Shown here: piece by piece, positions 19,197 to 29,107 of the stretch | Layout: every line of letters starts with the position of its first letter | Position numbering within the stretch: the first letter of the stretch is position 1 | Assembly: GCA_963723495.1 (NCBI GenBank) | Contig: CAVRQR010000017.1 | Span: forward strand, 84,144 to 148,143 | Origin: Gp6-AA40 sp963723495 | GTDB taxonomy: Bacteria > Acidobacteriota > Vicinamibacteria > Vicinamibacterales > UBA2999 | Direction of reading: 5' to 3' | Length of the DNA: 64,000 bases | Notes under the pieces: generated by a model | Databases searched by the model: none | Seen by the model: the letters and a program-made list of their open reading frames with translations, nothing else | Told to the model about the DNA's origin: nothing | Made by a program: the position numbers and the translations under genes

Positions 19197-20581
19197 ATGA
19201 GCGAGAAGTACGACGCGATCATCATCGGCACCGGTCAGGCCGGACCTCCTCTCGCGAACCGACTGTCGAAGGCCGGCATGTCGGTCGCCGTCATCGAGCG
19301 GCATCTCTTCGGCGGGACGTGCGTCAATACCGGCTGCATTCCAACGAAGGCGATGGTGGCCAGCGCCTACGCCGCTCATCTGGCACGCCGCGCACGCGAC
19401 TTCGGTGTGGCCGTGGACGGTGACGTGCCCGTCGACATGAAGAGCGTCAAGGCCAGGAAGGACGCGATCTCTGAACGATCGCGCACCGGCGTCGAGAAGA
19501 TGCTGCGCGGCCTGCCGCACTGCGACGTCTATACCGGCCACGCTCGATTTCGGGCGGCCCGCGAAGTCGCGGTCGGGGATCAGGTCCTGACCGCCGATCG
19601 CATCTTCATCAACGTTGGCGGACGCGCAGCGGTGCCGTCGATGCCGGGGCTCGAAGGGGTTCCGTTCCTGACGAACAGCTCGATGATGCAGATGGATACG
19701 GCTGCCGCCGCATCTCGTGATCGTCGGCGGCAGCTACGTCGGCCTGGAATTCGGTCAGATGTTTCGGCGATTCGGGTCCGAGGTGACCATCGTCGAGATG
19801 GGACCACGCCTCGTCGCACGCGAAGACGCTGACATCTCTCCGCGATTCAAGACGTCCTCACCAGCGAAGGCATCAACCTTCGGTTGAATGCCAAGTGCAT
19901 CCGCGTCAGCCGGCGCGCCGGGGCCGTCGCCGCGCACGTCGACTGCGAGGAAGGCGATCCGTCGGTCGAGGGCACGCATCTGCTACTCGCGGTCGGCCGC
20001 CAGCCGAACACGGACGATCTGGGGCTCGAGGCCGCCGGCGTCTCGCGCGACGAGCGCGGACTACATCGTCGTGAACGATCGGCTGGAGACCAACGTTCCA
20101 GGCATCTGGGCGCTCGGCGAGTGCAATGGCAAAGGCGCCTTCACGCATACGGCCTACAACGACTTCGAGATCGTCGCGGCCAACCTGCTCGACGGCGCGA
20201 CTCGCAGCGTATCCGAGCGGATTCCGGCGTACGCGCTCTACATCGACCCGCCGCTCGGCCGTGCCGGCGTGACCGAAGCGGAGGCGCGACACCGTGGGCA
20301 CACCATCCTCGTCGGACAACGTCCGATGACACGCGTCGGACGCGCGATCGAAAAGGGCGAGACGAACGGTCTGATGAAGATCGTCGTTGACGCGCAGTCG
20401 CAGGAGATTCTGGGCGCTGCCGTGTTCGGGACCGGAGGCGACGAAGCGATCCATTGCGTGCTGGACACGATGTACGCGAAGGCACCGTATCCCGTCCTCC
20501 AAACGCGCGATGCACATCCATCCGACGGTCTCGGAGCTCATTCCGACGATTCTCGGAGAGCTCGCGCCTCCGGCATCGTAA
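19197..20581 (+). pseudogene. FAD-dependent class I disulfide oxidoreductase, four frameshifts
   Basis: The recognisable order is an FAD-binding motif IIIGTGQAGPPLANRL, the redox-active disulfide GGTCVNTGCIPTK (CxxxxC), the NAD-binding motif VIVGGSYVGLEFGQMF, NVPGIWALGECNGKGAFTHT, and a C-terminal HIHPTVSELIPTI (catalytic His-Glu pair). The family includes dihydrolipoamide dehydrogenase, glutathione reductase and mercuric reductase. The mercury-binding C-terminal vicinal cysteines and any N-terminal heavy-metal domain are absent, so a MerA call is not justified. Homology changes frame near 19700, 19845, 20060 and 20510. The stop at 20579-20581 is 2 nt before the GTG of the aldo/keto reductase, implying coupling. 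Confidence 0.75.
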
Positions 20582-20583
20582 CC

Positions 20584-21579
20584 GTGACGCGACTCGGATC
20601 GCGACGCGCGCGGCTCGGTTCGACGGATCTCATTGTGAGCCGCATGGGTCTTGGCCTCGCCGCGCTCGGCCGACCGGCGTACATCAACCTCGGAAGACAG
20701 CCCGACCTCGGATCCGATCGCAGCGTCGCCGAATTGGAGCGACGATGCCATGAGATGCTCGACGCCGCCTACGCCGCGGGCATTCGATACTTCGATGCCG
20801 CTCGGTCGTACGGCATGGCCGAGAATTTCCTCGGCACGTGGCTGAACGCGCGTCACCCGCCGAGGGACGCGATCACTGTCGGGTCCAAGTGGGGCTACAC
20901 CTACGTGGGATCATGGCGACTCGATGCGGCCGTCCACGAGGTGAAGGACCTCTCGGTCGACACGCTGCGGCGGCAGATCGTCGAGAGCCGTTCGTTGCTC
21001 GGAGATCGCCTTCAGCTCTACGAGATTCACTCGGCAACAATCGAGAGCAAGGTCCTGGAGAACGTCGACGTCCTGCGTGAGCTGCTCGCGGTTGCGTTCC
21101 AGCGGACTCGTCATCGGATTGACGGTCAGCGGGCCGAACCAGGCGGACGTGATCCAGCCGAGCCCTGCGAGGTGAGTGTCGACGGCGTGAATCCATTCCA
21201 GGTCGTGCAGGCCACATGGAACCTGCTCGAGCGTTCAGCGGCCGGCGCCTGGCCGAGGCGAAGGCTCGCGGGTGGGGCGTGATTGTCAAGGAGGCTCTGG
21301 CCAACGGCCGGCTGACGGAGCGCTCCGACGGCGAAGCACCTCGACCACCTCAGGAAAGAAGCCAGCTGCACGCAAGACGACAATCGATGCGCGTCGCTCT
21401 TGCGGCGGCGCTATCTCAGCCCTGGGCCGATGTCGTGCTCTCGGGCGCTGTCACCACCGAGCAACTCGAAAGCAATCTGAAGGCTGTCGTGCTCGCTGCC
21501 GGAACCCGCGGATTGGCCGGACATCGCAGAATCACCGACCGACTACTGGGCGCGACGCAGCGCCCTCGCCTGGCAGTGA
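20584..21579 (+). pseudogene. Aldo/keto reductase, frameshifted
   Basis: The N-terminal two thirds are in one frame with the AKR tetrad: Asp and Tyr in FDAARSYGMAE, Lys in TVGSKWGYTY, His in LQLYEIHSAT. After about 21095 the family sequence (LTVSGPNQADVIQ, PFQVVQATWNLLERSA, ARGWGVIVKEALANGRL, QPWADVVLSGAVTTEQL) jumps among frames, and it ends DYWARRSALAWQ at 21579. These enzymes reduce aldehydes or ketones with NADPH. The gene begins 2 nt after the flavoprotein stop, so the two were probably one operon, but no shared substrate is evident. Confidence 0.72.
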
Positions 21580-21691
21580 GCAGCAGGGCTGTTCAACTTC
21601 GGGCTCAGCATCGTTATACAGACGACGTGGTCAGCCTTCGACGGTTGTCCACGCACGCGCCGCGCGCAGCGTCCCGGCTAGGAGGTAGACG

Positions 21692-22971
21692 ATGGCGAAA
21701 GAAGGGAGCTACCCCAGGAAGTACTGGTGGGTTGTCGTTGTCGCCGTCCCGATTGTCGTTGCTCTCATCGCCGTTTTCCTGGTCTGTTGAAGTCGTCCAA
21801 TGGTTCTGGCCGCCCGCCCGTGCAGGTCACGGGCAACAACAACATCGTCACCTACGGCTACTCGAAAACAACACCTTCGTGACCAACGTGGAGGTGATCG
21901 CCCGGGAGTACCAGGCGCACACCGGCCGGCCGCTCGACGACGACTCAAGCGACAGATAGAGCAAGCCGTCAGTGCTGCTCTCAAGAACGATCACACGCAG
22001 AGCGTTCGCCTCTTCGAGCAGATCGCTCAGTCTGCACCTGTGCCTGCCGTCTACAACAACCTGGGCGTCGAGTACGGCAACGTGCAGAACAAGCCGCGTC
22101 GCAAAAGGCGTTTGAGCTGGCGAAGGCAAAGGTCGCCGAAGAGGTGGCAAAGACTCGCGAAGGCACTCCACTCTCCGCCACACAGCTGAAACCGCCATCG
22201 TTTCCGGCCCGACCATCCGGTTTGAGCCGAGCTCGGTGCCAGCAATGGTGATTGAGCCGCTGAGCCCCCCTTATCAGGCGCCCGCCGAGATTCACGTCGT
22301 CGATCACGGAACGGCAACCGGCGGTTCCTATCAGGTGAAGTACAAGCCGACACCCGGCACACCGGTCGTCATGAATGCAGGCGCATACGATGTCCTGCTC
22401 AAATCGGGTGGTAGCTATGGAGCGGGATTCGTCGTTGCGTCGAAAGTCGAGGTGAAGGAAGGCTCGCTGACGCGCGTCAACCCGAACGCGCTTGTCGGCG
22501 GAATCGCTCTCGAGCCGCTGGCACGCGAGGGCTTTCCGGCGCTCAAGCAACTCCAGCTCATCGATCGCAGCTCCGGTGACAAGCGATTGCTGGCGCAGTC
22601 AACCGACAAACTCGGTGTCGTATTGCCGCTCACCGGCGGATCGTACGACATCGTCTACACGACAGTCGACGATCAGAACGTCATCGTCGGAGAATGTGAC
22701 TGTGAAAGCAGGTGTCATCACGAGGATCGACACCGCGAATCAGCTCGCGGTCATTGTCGTGCACACGCCGAACGTCCACACTGAGCTGAAGGCCGTGTAC
22801 GCGCTCACGGCGGGCACGAACCGCATCGCGAGCAAGGTCGACGCCTTCGAAAAGCCGCTGCTGGTCACCCCGGGCAAGCCGTATGACGTGGCGCTCGAGC
22901 AGGCAGCCGGTCTCACACACATTCGAAAAGCGATCGTGCTCAAGCCTGGTGAACTGGTGAACATCAAGTAA
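21692..22971 (+). pseudogene. Membrane-anchored repeat protein of unknown function, about six frameshifts
   Basis: ATG 21692 follows a strong AGGAGGT. The first 32 codons give a basic start and one membrane helix (KYWWVVVVAVPIVVALIAVF). Continuing through single-base frame changes gives a polar region (VQVTGNNNIVTYG, NNTFVTNVEVIAREYQAHTG), a TPR-like helix pair (IEQAVSAALKNDHTQSVRLF, VPAVYNNLGVEYG), a coiled stretch (QKAFELAKAKVAEEVAKT) and a C-terminal half with three related ~75-residue beta modules (YDVLLKSGGSYGAG, LGVVLPLTGGSYDIVYTT, PLLVTPGKPYDVALEQAAG). I do not recognise the family. The anchored layout suggests a periplasmic scaffold. The original protein would be ~425 residues. Confidence 0.55.
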
Positions 22972-23121
22972 GCTCGTCTGCCGACCGGATCATTCCTCTC
23001 GACGAGCGACCAATCAACCCGCGCGACGTAGCAGTCCGCGAGCCCATCGGACTACACTCGTCTGGCCACAACCGCCTCGCGTACGATCCACTCCGGATAG
23101 ACGTTTGCCAGGGGGGCCTTC

Positions 23122-24039
23122 ATGGTTGAGCCAAGTGAAATGGACACTGGCGAGTTTCTTACCCAAGCGGATGTGACGGCCCCAGAGGCGATCTCGTCGG
23201 GAGTGCAGCTCGACGTGGCGGCGCTCTCGGACAAGGGGAACGTCCGGGAACAGAACGAGGACCACTATTTCGTGGCCCGCGCCGGGCGCCACGTGACGAC
23301 GATCCTCACGAATGTCCCGTCAGGAGACGTTCCGTCGCAGTTCGGCGAGACGGGCTACTTGATGGTCGTCGCCGACGGGATGGGAGGCCACGCGGGGGGA
23401 GAGGTGGCGAGCCGGTTGGCGATCGCGACTCTCATCAACATCACTCTTCACGTTCCCGACTGGATCCTGAGGCTCGACGATGAGCATGCGCAGAAACTCA
23501 TGGAGCGCGCCGCCGTGCGTGTCAACCAGGTCCACGACGTGCTCAAAGAGAGAGCCCGTCTCGATCCGCGATTGCAAGGCATGGGAACGACGATGACTGC
23601 GGCTTTCAGCCTGGGCAACGACCTGTTCGTGTCCCAGGTGGGAGACTCCAGGGCCTACCTCTTTCGCGACGGATCGCTCCAGCTCCTGACTCGCGATCAG
23701 ACCCACGCCCAGATGCTCGCCGACCTGGGTGACATCAGCCAGCAAGACGTGGCATGTCATCGGCTCCGCCACATTCTCACCAACGCCCTCGGGAGTTCGC
23801 AAAGCGACGTGCACGCTGAGATCCGCCGGTGGAAGCTCGCCGACGGCGATCGCCTGCTTCTCTGCACCGATGGACTGACAGACATGATCGACGATGCCGG
23901 CATCGCCGCGGTGCTCGCTCGAGAGAGTCGCTCCACCGAGGCATGCCGACTCCTGGTCGAAGGCGCTCTGGCGAACGGCGGAAGGGACAACATCACCGTC
24001 GTTCTGGCGCGGTATTCAATGCCGCCTACGGCAGCCTGA
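23122..24039 (+). CDS. PP2C-family serine/threonine protein phosphatase
   Basis: The 305-residue protein contains the bacterial Stp1/PrpC motifs in order: KGNVREQNEDHYFV, VVADGMGGHAGGEVASRLAI, MGTTMTAAF, VSQVGDSRAYLFRDG, LTRDQTHAQ, LCTDGLTDMIDD and GGRDNITVVLARY. The aspartates of DGMGG, DGLTD and GRDN bind the Mn/Mg ions. It should dephosphorylate targets of cytoplasmic Ser/Thr kinases. It has a ~30-residue extension before the catalytic domain and no transmembrane segment. No kinase is adjacent. Its 3' end overlaps the convergent gene by 14 nt. Confidence 0.92.
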   Translation: MVEPSEMDTGEFLTQADVTAPEAISSGVQLDVAALSDKGNVREQNEDHYFVARAGRHVTTILTNVPSGDVPSQFGETGYLMVVADGMGGHAGGEVASRLAIATLINITLHVPDWILRLDDEHAQKLMERAAVRVNQVHDVLKERARLDPRLQGMGTTMTAAFSLGNDLFVSQVGDSRAYLFRDGSLQLLTRDQTHAQMLADLGDISQQDVACHRLRHILTNALGSSQSDVHAEIRRWKLADGDRLLLCTDGLTDMIDDAGIAAVLARESRSTEACRLLVEGALANGGRDNITVVLARYSMPPTAA

Positions 24040-25395
24040 ATTCGCCCAGCGCGGGTGGAGTGACACGCCGCTGCGTGGGCACCGTCAATTGTGGAATCCA
24101 GTCGTACGGGACACGGTACGCGCGGTAGACGGCGTTGGATGCATTGGCGCCGCTGAACAGCGGAAACATGTACTCCCAGACGATTGCGCCTTCTGTCGTG
24201 GCCTCGAACATGCGTCCGCCGGCGCCAGCCGTGATCAGCGTGTTGCCGTTTGGCAATCGTTGTGCCCCGCTGATGTTCGTACTGAAGAACCTGGGATTCG
24301 CATAAGACCAGACGAGCTCGAGTGTCACAGGGTTGATCTCGAGCACGCGCGAGGTGGCACGCGCGAACGCGCCGCGGCCGTCGGGCGCGATCGGATTGGC
24401 AAAGCCATAGCCGCTCGCACCGCCGTTGTCGAACACCAGGAGATTCCCTGCACCGGGCAGCCCCTTCGGAATGAGGTGCGCATGGTGCTGGCCGATGATC
24501 TGACGAATCGCACTCAGCTCCTTGGACGCACTGAAGTCGGGACCGAGACGCCAGACGATCGACCCGTCGCGGCCGACAATGGCGAGCAGGCTGGCTTCCC
24601 GGCTGCTGATGAGGACGTTGTTCGGCGCGAAGCGCGTGTCTCCTTTATCGAACCACTGATTCGGTCCGAGATACGTTGCCGAGTTGATATGCAGCCAGTC
24701 GAAGCTGCCGCGCGCGGCGTTGAAGGCGGACGCCGCCTTGATTACCTCCCGCGCATCGGGAGCAAAACCGAACTCGTCGATGTGGTCGCTCGCTACCCAC
24801 TCCCACACGATCTCTCCCTTCCACGACACCTCGATCAGACGGTCGTCCTCGAGCGGTTTGTCGGCGACTTTCGGCTGCATCCGATCGGTATGGGTCAGGA
24901 TCAGCGTGTTGCCGCCTTCGACGGCGGGCTTGCTCTCTGGTGAGTAGTAGCCGGCTGGAAAGCTCTCCCGCTGCCAGTCATGGTGCTGACGCGCCGACCA
25001 GATCGTCTTTCCCTCGCGTGTCTTGATCTCCTCGTTTCGCGAGAACCGCCACATGACATTGCCGGCGAAGTCCCGCTGGATCAGCTCGAGCGACTCCTGG
25101 TGCGGCGGACGCGCGCCACTCGCCGCGACGACGATGCCGCCCGGCAGCACGCGTGCCGGGCCACCCGCGGAGTTGTTGAAGTCGTCCCACCGCTTGACGA
25201 CGTTGCCGTTCATGTCGATGACGAGCACCGCCTGGGTGGCGAGCGGCGAGAGGACCGTGAACCCGTTCCACGATCGATCCGGGTCGTAGATCGTCGTCCC
25301 GGTGGGATACACGGACTGCGCTGCCGGTGTCGATGCGAGCGCGTGTAGAAGCGATGACGGCGGTGACGGCACAGGCGCAAGTCAGTCGTATCACG
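24026..25395 (-). pseudogene. Arylsulfotransferase-like secreted propeller protein, frameshift in the signal peptide
   Basis: The mature part (about 440 residues) has the arylsulfotransferase-family pattern: GNVVKRWDDFNNSAGGPARV, LPGGIVVAASGARPPHQESL, NVMWRFSRNEEI, HINSATYLGPNQWFD, IIGQHHAHLIPKG and RLPNGNTLITAGAGGRMFEA. In the best-known member, periplasmic ASST, histidines take part in sulfate transfer between phenols; activity here is not proven. The frame alone would begin at about 25372 without a good start. In a second frame GTG 25395 with GGAGAG upstream gives MIRLTCACAVTAVIA, which joins LLHALASTPAAQ after a one-base shift near 25352 to form a normal signal peptide. Confidence 0.75.
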
Positions 25396-25495
25396 CTAAT
25401 TCTCTCCAATCAGGTAGCGGCAGCATCGTGCCAGACGTAGACGTGTCGGAAGCCTTCCTGCCTCAACTGACGCTCCAGAGCGCTGGAGTCCACGG

Positions 25496-26131
25496 TCAGC
25501 GATTCAACGGCGGCAGCAGTGCCTTGCGCTCCGGCGGAAGATGCTGATCGATCGCGTTCATCATGAAGCCGACTCTGAAGTAGTCGCCCATGATCATCAT
25601 GAGCTGCACTGTGTGCTGCCGTCCGAAATGTCCAATCATCTTCTGCCACAACTCGCTGCTCACGCGGTGCTCGCGATACAACGTGCGTCCAAACGTGATG
25701 AGCGTGGCGTCCTTGTCGGATAGGCCCGTTACGTCTTTGTTGTGCTTGACGACGTCGATGACCGACGGCTCGAGGCCCTGCTTCAGCCCTGCGGGCTCGT
25801 GAGCGGACCACTCGTACTGCTGATCGATTTCTCTCGCGATGATGAGGACCGCAAGCTGGAAGTACCGCGGACCGACAGGGCTGTTCACGCCCGAGGGGAT
25901 CCCGAGGCTGCGCTCCCTGGGGCTGTAATTCGTGACGTGCGTCGGTCCCGGTCCTGGCTTGACGGCCGGCCGTTGGGCCAGGAGCTTCTTCCCTTCCTCG
26001 TCCAGATCCTCGGGTGCGACCGGCGGCAGCCGCGACAGCGTCACGGGATTGATGTCCGGCGGCAGCGCGGTTTGTGTCTGCGCGATCGCAGGCATGGACA
26101 CCAGTAACAGTACGAATAATCGAACGCCCAT
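25496..26131 (-). CDS. Secreted carboxymuconolactone decarboxylase (CMD) family protein
   Basis: The product has a signal peptide (MGVRLFVLLLVSMPAIAQ) and a CMD/AhpD-like helical domain: YFQLAVLIIAREIDQQYEWS, AHEPAGLKQGL, DATLITFGRTLYREHRVSSE, LWQKMIGHFGRQHTVQLMMI. The residue pattern Y-E-W-S-x-H matches CMD proteins without the AhpD CxxC pair, so peroxiredoxin-like reduction is unlikely. GGGAGGG precedes ATG 26131. The family contains decarboxylases and many proteins of unknown role; an exported version is frequent in Acidobacteria. No pathway partner is nearby. Confidence 0.85.
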   Translation of the reverse strand: MGVRLFVLLLVSMPAIAQTQTALPPDINPVTLSRLPPVAPEDLDEEGKKLLAQRPAVKPGPGPTHVTNYSPRERSLGIPSGVNSPVGPRYFQLAVLIIAREIDQQYEWSAHEPAGLKQGLEPSVIDVVKHNKDVTGLSDKDATLITFGRTLYREHRVSSELWQKMIGHFGRQHTVQLMMIMGDYFRVGFMMNAIDQHLPPERKALLPPLNR

Positions 26132-26388
26132 GAAGCTACCCTCCCACGTCGTTTGTATTCGCCCCTGAGCCGAATGCCCCCGTGAGCGCGTTCGGCCACC
26201 CACAGACCTCGAGAACACGCGTGCAGATACTAGCGCGAGCGGCGCGTTCGCGAAAGCATGCGACGCGCGGAAGCGCACGAGGTCGCCACGAGGACATTGA
26301 ACCGTGCAGCCATCGGACTCAAGCCCGCGCTGACGGACCTCCGCCGAGCGAAGTGGCGGGGGCAGGGATGTAGACTCATGGGACATCG

Positions 26389-27221
26389 ATGACTCGATCA
26401 ATCCGTGCGCTGATGATGTTGGCAGCGATCGTTTTCGCGGTCGGCGCCGCTCGAGCACAGCCGCAACTGGATCGCCCGCTACGCATTGCGGGGAAACCCA
26501 ATTTCAACGGCATCTGGCAGGCGCTGAACACGGCGTACTGGAACCTGGAGGATCATTCGGCGGAGGCCGTGAAAGGCGTCTGGCAGCTCGGCGCGATCTT
26601 CGCCATCCCGGCGGGACAGAGCGTCGTGCGCGGCGGGACGATTCCGTACAAGCCGGAAGCGCTCGCGAAGCGCGACGAGAACCGGGCGAAGTGGCCGGCG
26701 GCCGATCCCGAAGCGAAGTGCTACATGCTCGGCGTGCCGCGCGTCACGTACCACAACATGCCGTTCCAGATTTTTCAGGCCGATGGCGACCTGCTGATGG
26801 TGTATCCGTTCGCGGCAGCGCACCGCGTCATCTACATGACCGATCGCTCGGAGCTGCCGGTCGATTCCTGGATGGGCAAGTCCGATGGCACGTGGGACGG
26901 CGACGCGCTGGTGGTCACCACGAAATGGCAGAACGGCCAGTCATGGCTGGACCGCGCCGGCAATCATGCCAGTAACCAGTTGACGGTGACGGAGCGGTTC
27001 AGGCTGCTGGGGCCGAACCACCTGCGGTACGAGGCGACGCTCGACGACCCGCAAACCTACACGCGACCATGGACGATCGAGATGCCGTTGTACCGCAATG
27101 ATCGACCGGGACGCGCAACTGCTCGAGCACAAGTGCGTCACCGTTCGCCGACGGGCTGCTCTATCAGGATCTGCTTCGAAGGACGGCAAGGAGTGGACGT
27201 GCACAGCAGGACTGCAGATGA
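26389..27221 (+). pseudogene. Secreted PWGEPDLQG/CHEGNY family relative (divergent copy), frameshift near the 3' end
   Basis: After the signal peptide (MTRSIRALMMLAAIVFAVGA, ARAQ) the protein has KPNFNGIWQALNTAYWNLED, a family-like PYKPEALAKRDENRAKWPAA, a conserved Cys in DPEAKCYMLGVPR, GTWDGDALVVTTKWQNGQSW and LRYEATLDDPQTYTRPWTIE. Near 27096 the homology moves to the next frame (IDRDAQLLEHKC), and a second shift follows before the stop at 27219-27221. That stop overlaps the next ATG (ATGA), supporting the intended end. A long open frame continuing to 28923 is not real, because it leaves the homology and runs antisense to another family member. Function unknown. Confidence 0.72.
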
Positions 27222-27625
27222 AACTGACGACGCTTGCGCGGCGGCTGCCCTGCTGGTGGCGTTGGCGCCGGCCTCGGCCCATCACTCCTTCTCCGCCGAG
27301 TTCGACTCGAACAAGCAGGTCTCGCTCGATGGTGAGGTGGTCATGATGGAGTGGGTGAACCCGCACTCCTGGCTGCACATCGATGTGAAGAAGCCCGATG
27401 GCTCCGTCGAGCGCTGGAAGATCGAAGGCGGCTCGCCATCGGTCCTGATGCGCCTGGGATGGAACCGGAACTCGCTGCCTGCCGGCACGAGAGTCACGGT
27501 CGTCGGCTTCCAGGCGAAAGATGGCTCGCTCCGCGCCAGCTCGCGCGACCTCCGATTCCCCGACGGCCGGAAGCATGGATCTCGGCGGCTCGGGATCCGC
27601 CACAGCTCAGGATCCGAAAAAGTAA
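27218..27625 (+). pseudogene. DUF6152 family secreted protein, two frameshifts
   Basis: ATG 27218 overlaps the previous stop by ATGA. Across a one-base shift near 27240 the signal peptide reads AAALLVALAPASA and the mature protein starts HHSFSAEFDSNKQVSLDGEV. VVMMEWVNPHSWLHIDVKKP and LPAGTRVTVVGFQAKDGSLR follow, matching the DUF6152 pattern (HHSF-AEFD ... EWxNPHxWxxxDV). Another shift near 27573 lets it end with a Gly-Ser-rich tail ending DPKK at 27625. DUF6152 proteins are small exported beta-barrel-like proteins frequently coupled to the secreted family seen upstream; no activity is known. Confidence 0.75.
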
Positions 27626-27993
27626 CGTCTCGCCTCGTGGGATCGCGCCCGCGGTATGGCTGCGGCTACGCTCCGGCCACGACCGCCGTCGCTAAGCGAA
27701 CGTTCGCGCGCGCTCACCGGCGGGCCTGGGAGCGGCGACCTGTTCGCGGCGTGAGCGGCGAATGGTCAAATCGGGTTGCGAGGCGCTCCCGGTGCGTCGC
27801 TGCCGATTCCCACTGTCGCTACGAGCCAGCTGGTTACCGACACGATTCCGAGCTGTCGTTGCGAATTGTCCCAGAGGCGACGCGTGATCGTCAGGACAAT
27901 CGCCGGAGACCCGATTTTCCACGCCGACGAACCGGGAGCCGATCACAGGTCTGCACCGGTGAGCCGACGCGATTCGCACGGCAGATCCACCCT
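27626..27993. other. 368-bp GC-rich convergent intergenic region, no gene seen
   Basis: The stretch lies between the 3' ends of the DUF6152 gene and the next minus-strand gene. Only unconvincing short frames with Arg/Ser-rich translations occur. A GCGGCTACGCTCCGGCC-like patch near 27660 resembles the GC-rich sequence upstream of the DUF1592 gene (16250-16280), but I could not define a repeat. Confidence 0.35.
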
Positions 27994-29025
27994 CTACGGC
28001 TTCTTCTTCGCGCGCTCGAATCGCGACGTCTCGATGTAGTTGCGGATCGCTGTGTTGCCTTCGTGGCAGGCGTACTCGTACATCTTGTAGTCGTTATCGA
28101 GCTTCATCGGAAACGCCGCCGACCACTTCCCCGTCGTCAGGATCTCCGGATCCTCGACCGTCATGTGATAGTCGATCGTGTCCTGCGCGGTTCGCGTGAA
28201 GCGCTCAGTGAAGCGCAGGTTCGGGGTGGACGGCGTCAGTGCCGGCGACCCGGGAACCCCGAGATTGGTCATCGCCGTCTTCCCGTTGAAGTTCGTCGTC
28301 TCGACGACCAGCGTGTTCCCTTCCCAGCGTCCTCTCGACTCACCCAGATACTGCCTGATCGAGCCGTCGAGCGGCGGGCGCTTGTCGGTCGGGATGATGC
28401 GGGCCTCGTGCGCCATCTCGAGAAGAATGACCACATAGCCCGGGAACTGCATGATGCGGATGCCGTTGTTGTAGTTGCGAGGCAGCATCGATACCGGGAG
28501 ACCGCGTGTGATGCACCGATCCCAGCTGTCGAAGTCTTCCGGGCTGTCGAAGACAGTCTGCCCCGGCTTGTAGCTGCCGCGCATCTGGTCGTAGAGCTCT
28601 TTCCCTCTGGCCGTGAGCTCGGGAAACCGTCCGTTCGGCGGGTCGATCATGAGCGACGTCTGCCGAGTGGCCTGACCCGCGTCGGCCTGAGGGATCGCCC
28701 CCGAGAGAAAGCGCGCGTTGCGGTCTTCCGCGCTCTTTTGCGCGGCGGCAAACTCCTCGTCGGTCAGGAACCGGCGTTCGCCGAACTGTTCGGGGCGCTG
28801 GAAGGGCGTGCTGATCAGATGATTGAGCGGCCACGTCCCGCGCAGGTCGGGCTCGCCCCACGGAGTCATCGGCTGTTTCCACGTGGGCGTTTGTGCCGGC
28901 GGCTTGCCCTGAGCGAGCGTTAGCGAGTCGAGGGGTTGCTGCGCCTCCGCCGGCACGGACATCGCCCAGACCGCCAGCACGATCCCGGCGCCGATGTGAC
29001 CGAGCGCTCGACTCGGTTCGATCAT
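27994..29025 (-). CDS. Secreted PWGEPDLQG/CHEGNY family protein (intact copy)
   Basis: The 343-residue protein is a complete member. It has a signal peptide (IVLAVWAMSVPAEAQ), KQPMTPWGEPDLRGTW, RRFLTDEEFAAAQKSAEDRN, SLMIDPPNGRFPELT and DRCITRGLPVSMLPRNYNN. Further on come GRWEGNTLVVETTNFNGKT, FTRTAQDTIDYHMTVEDPEI and MYEYACHEGNTAIRNYI. The single Cys in RCITRG and the one in CHEGN are conserved among the copies at 3457 and 35341. I chose ATG 29025, since the frame continuing to 29274 crosses into the divergent carboxylesterase gene. The two genes share an 82-bp promoter region. Function unknown. Confidence 0.83.
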   Translation of the reverse strand: MIEPSRALGHIGAGIVLAVWAMSVPAEAQQPLDSLTLAQGKPPAQTPTWKQPMTPWGEPDLRGTWPLNHLISTPFQRPEQFGERRFLTDEEFAAAQKSAEDRNARFLSGAIPQADAGQATRQTSLMIDPPNGRFPELTARGKELYDQMRGSYKPGQTVFDSPEDFDSWDRCITRGLPVSMLPRNYNNGIRIMQFPGYVVILLEMAHEARIIPTDKRPPLDGSIRQYLGESRGRWEGNTLVVETTNFNGKTAMTNLGVPGSPALTPSTPNLRFTERFTRTAQDTIDYHMTVEDPEILTTGKWSAAFPMKLDNDYKMYEYACHEGNTAIRNYIETSRFERAKKKP

Positions 29026-29093
29026 GACGCGACGATGGTAGCATCGCGCAAAGTCGTCCGCCTCGGTGTAGCAACACTTGCTCTGCTTCCCGC

Positions 29094-29099
29094 TACAAT
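29094..29099 (+). promoter_or_regulatory. -10 box TACAAT eight nt before the carboxylesterase ATG (leaderless)
   Basis: TACAAT is followed by 8 nt and then ATG 29108. With a usual 6-8 nt discriminator, transcription would begin at or next to the start codon. No Shine-Dalgarno sequence fits between them. Confidence 0.5.
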
Positions 29100-29107
29100 T
29101 TCGCTCC

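Noticed and set aside
19197..20581. Mercuric reductase (MerA)
   Set aside because: Only the general disulfide-reductase motif CVNTGC is present; the C-terminal vicinal cysteines and heavy-metal-associated domain of MerA are missing, and no mer genes are nearby.
19888..21282. A flavoprotein-aldo/keto reductase fusion suggested by one long frame
   Set aside because: The flavoprotein ends normally at 20581 in another frame and the reductase has its own GTG start 2 nt later; the joined frame results from a frameshift.
26389..28923. A single 844-codon open frame covering the secreted protein, DUF6152 and beyond
   Set aside because: Homology leaves this frame near 27096 and the last 900 nt are antisense to the intact family member at 27994-29025. 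It is a GC-rich chance read-through.
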